64,000 nt of DNA, taken from positions 1 to 64,000 of the forward strand of contig CAIYLG010000034.1 of assembly GCA_903927025.1 (NCBI GenBank). The letters are read 5' to 3'. A program made the position numbers and the translations under genes. Positions 63,428-64,000 of this stretch are shown in pieces. Position 1 is the first letter of the stretch; each line of letters starts with the position of its first letter. The notes below the pieces were generated by a model. That model saw nothing but the letters and a program-made list of their open reading frames with translations, was not told the origin of the DNA and did no database searches. The DNA comes from an uncultured Armatimonadota bacterium. Its GTDB lineage: Bacteria > Armatimonadota > Fimbriimonadia > Fimbriimonadales > Fimbriimonadaceae.

Positions 63428-64000
63428 CTATTTGTCGCGCTTCGCCTGGGGCTCGAGGCACATGCAGGAGGTGCTTATCGTCACGTCAGAGTCTTTCCAC
63501 TCTCGTTTGAAAAGTGCCTCGAATTTCTTCGCTTCCCTGTTCTTGCCTTGACCGCGCAGACTCTTTGACAGGCCCATCAATGCCCAGCCATCGTTGGGCG
63601 TTCTCCGAAGCTGCTCTCGGAACACTGGCTCTGCATCTGAGACTCGTCCGAAGAGGAGGAGAGCGGCACCCAGCGCATGGCGTGCGGGCATAAGCCATGA
63701 AGGTGGCTCGCTGTAGCTCAGGCCATCTTCAAGCGAAACAGCCAATCCAAGCTCCTTCATCCCTTCCGGTCTTGTGGATTCCTCGCGTATCAGAAGCTCC
63801 CCATGACACAGATGCTTTTCAACTTCTAGGATGTTGATGAACAGGTTTACGCCATCGCCGAGATCGGCAGGAACGCGCGCTTCCGATTCGATAAGCTTTT
63901 CGTAGCACTGTTTTGCAGCCTCCGATTGCCCCAGAGCGCTGTGCGCCACAGTTTGAGCGCCCAGCAACATCGTCTGCGAAACAGGCAAATTCGCAGGAAA
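63428..64000 (-). CDS. TPR protein, C-terminal part (runs off the window)
   Basis: The reading frame stays open to the right edge, so the gene starts outside the window. About 190 residues are visible: helical repeats (LGQSEAAKQCYEKLIESEAR), then SYSEPPSWLMPARHALGAAL, VFREQLRRTPNDGWALMGLS and a C-terminus ending SDVTISTSCMCLEPQ. This is the characteristic tail of a widespread bacterial TPR family of unknown function, often with a Cys pair near the end. Confidence 0.75.
   Translation of the reverse strand, partial: FPANLPVSQTMLLGAQTVAHSALGQSEAAKQCYEKLIESEARVPADLGDGVNLFINILEVEKHLCHGELLIREESTRPEGMKELGLAVSLEDGLSYSEPPSWLMPARHALGAALLLFGRVSDAEPVFREQLRRTPNDGWALMGLSKSLRGQGKNREAKKFEALFKREWKDSDVTISTSCMCLEPQAKRDK

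Overview
The window looks like a chromosomal segment of a free-living, heterotrophic bacterium of the Armatimonadota, most likely near Fimbriimonas. This is an inference. It rests on a type IV prepilin-like protein whose N-terminus (FTLIELLVVIAIIAILAAIL, then FAQAKRAAKG and a Tyr/Asp-rich stretch) is typical of that group, on mid-to-high GC, on many secreted glycoside hydrolases and on large Ig-like repeat proteins. No rRNA, tRNA or CRISPR was seen, and no transposase.

Layout. 0.3-4.7 kb: GH43 enzyme, DUF1579-type protein, S-adenosylhomocysteinase (ahcY) behind a recognisable SAH riboswitch, and a BNR/sialidase-like protein. 4.8-10.8 kb: a forward operon with its own promoter and operator-like repeats, coding for a GntR/LacI hybrid regulator, a prepilin-like protein, a small lipoprotein and two tandem flavoproteins carrying flavin-dependent halogenase signatures. 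It ends in a strong terminator. 10.9-20.0 kb (reverse): a third halogenase paralogue directly downstream of a TPR-sulfotransferase, then a site-2 protease, a second GH43, a GNAT-like protein and a TPR hybrid histidine kinase. 20.1-23.1 kb: DinB-like protein, DUF1223 protein, thioredoxin and a secreted alpha/beta hydrolase.

23-42 kb is dominated by very large secreted proteins built from about 80-95-residue Ig-like repeats attached to different heads: a PQQ-type propeller, a sedolisin (S53) protease and a C-terminal propeller. A subtilisin, a second TPR-sulfotransferase, a P-loop kinase-like protein and a BNR propeller - MoaD-like Ubl - E1/rhodanese trio lie between them. 42-49.6 kb: polysaccharide deacetylase-like protein, parallel beta-helix protein, a two-gene signalling pair (single receiver, and LuxR HTH fused to a HisKA-like domain lacking its histidine) and a GH78 rhamnosidase.

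49.8-57.5 kb (reverse) reads as one transcription unit: ABC sugar importer (binding lipoprotein and two permeases, no ATPase), small secreted protein, myo-inositol oxygenase and a tricorn-like protease. 57.5-64 kb holds two different tandem repeat arrays, a GH2-like enzyme, a glyoxalase-fold protein, a truncated secreted protein, an S41 peptidase and the edge of a TPR protein.

The most unusual ensemble is the regulator-prepilin-lipoprotein-halogenase operon facing a TPR-sulfotransferase/halogenase pair. Together they suggest a dedicated halogenation and sulfation pathway for a secreted or surface product. Other items worth attention are the conserved three-domain C-terminus shared by two repeat proteins, the histidine-less HisKA/LuxR fusion, the SAH riboswitch and the hairpin repeat families.
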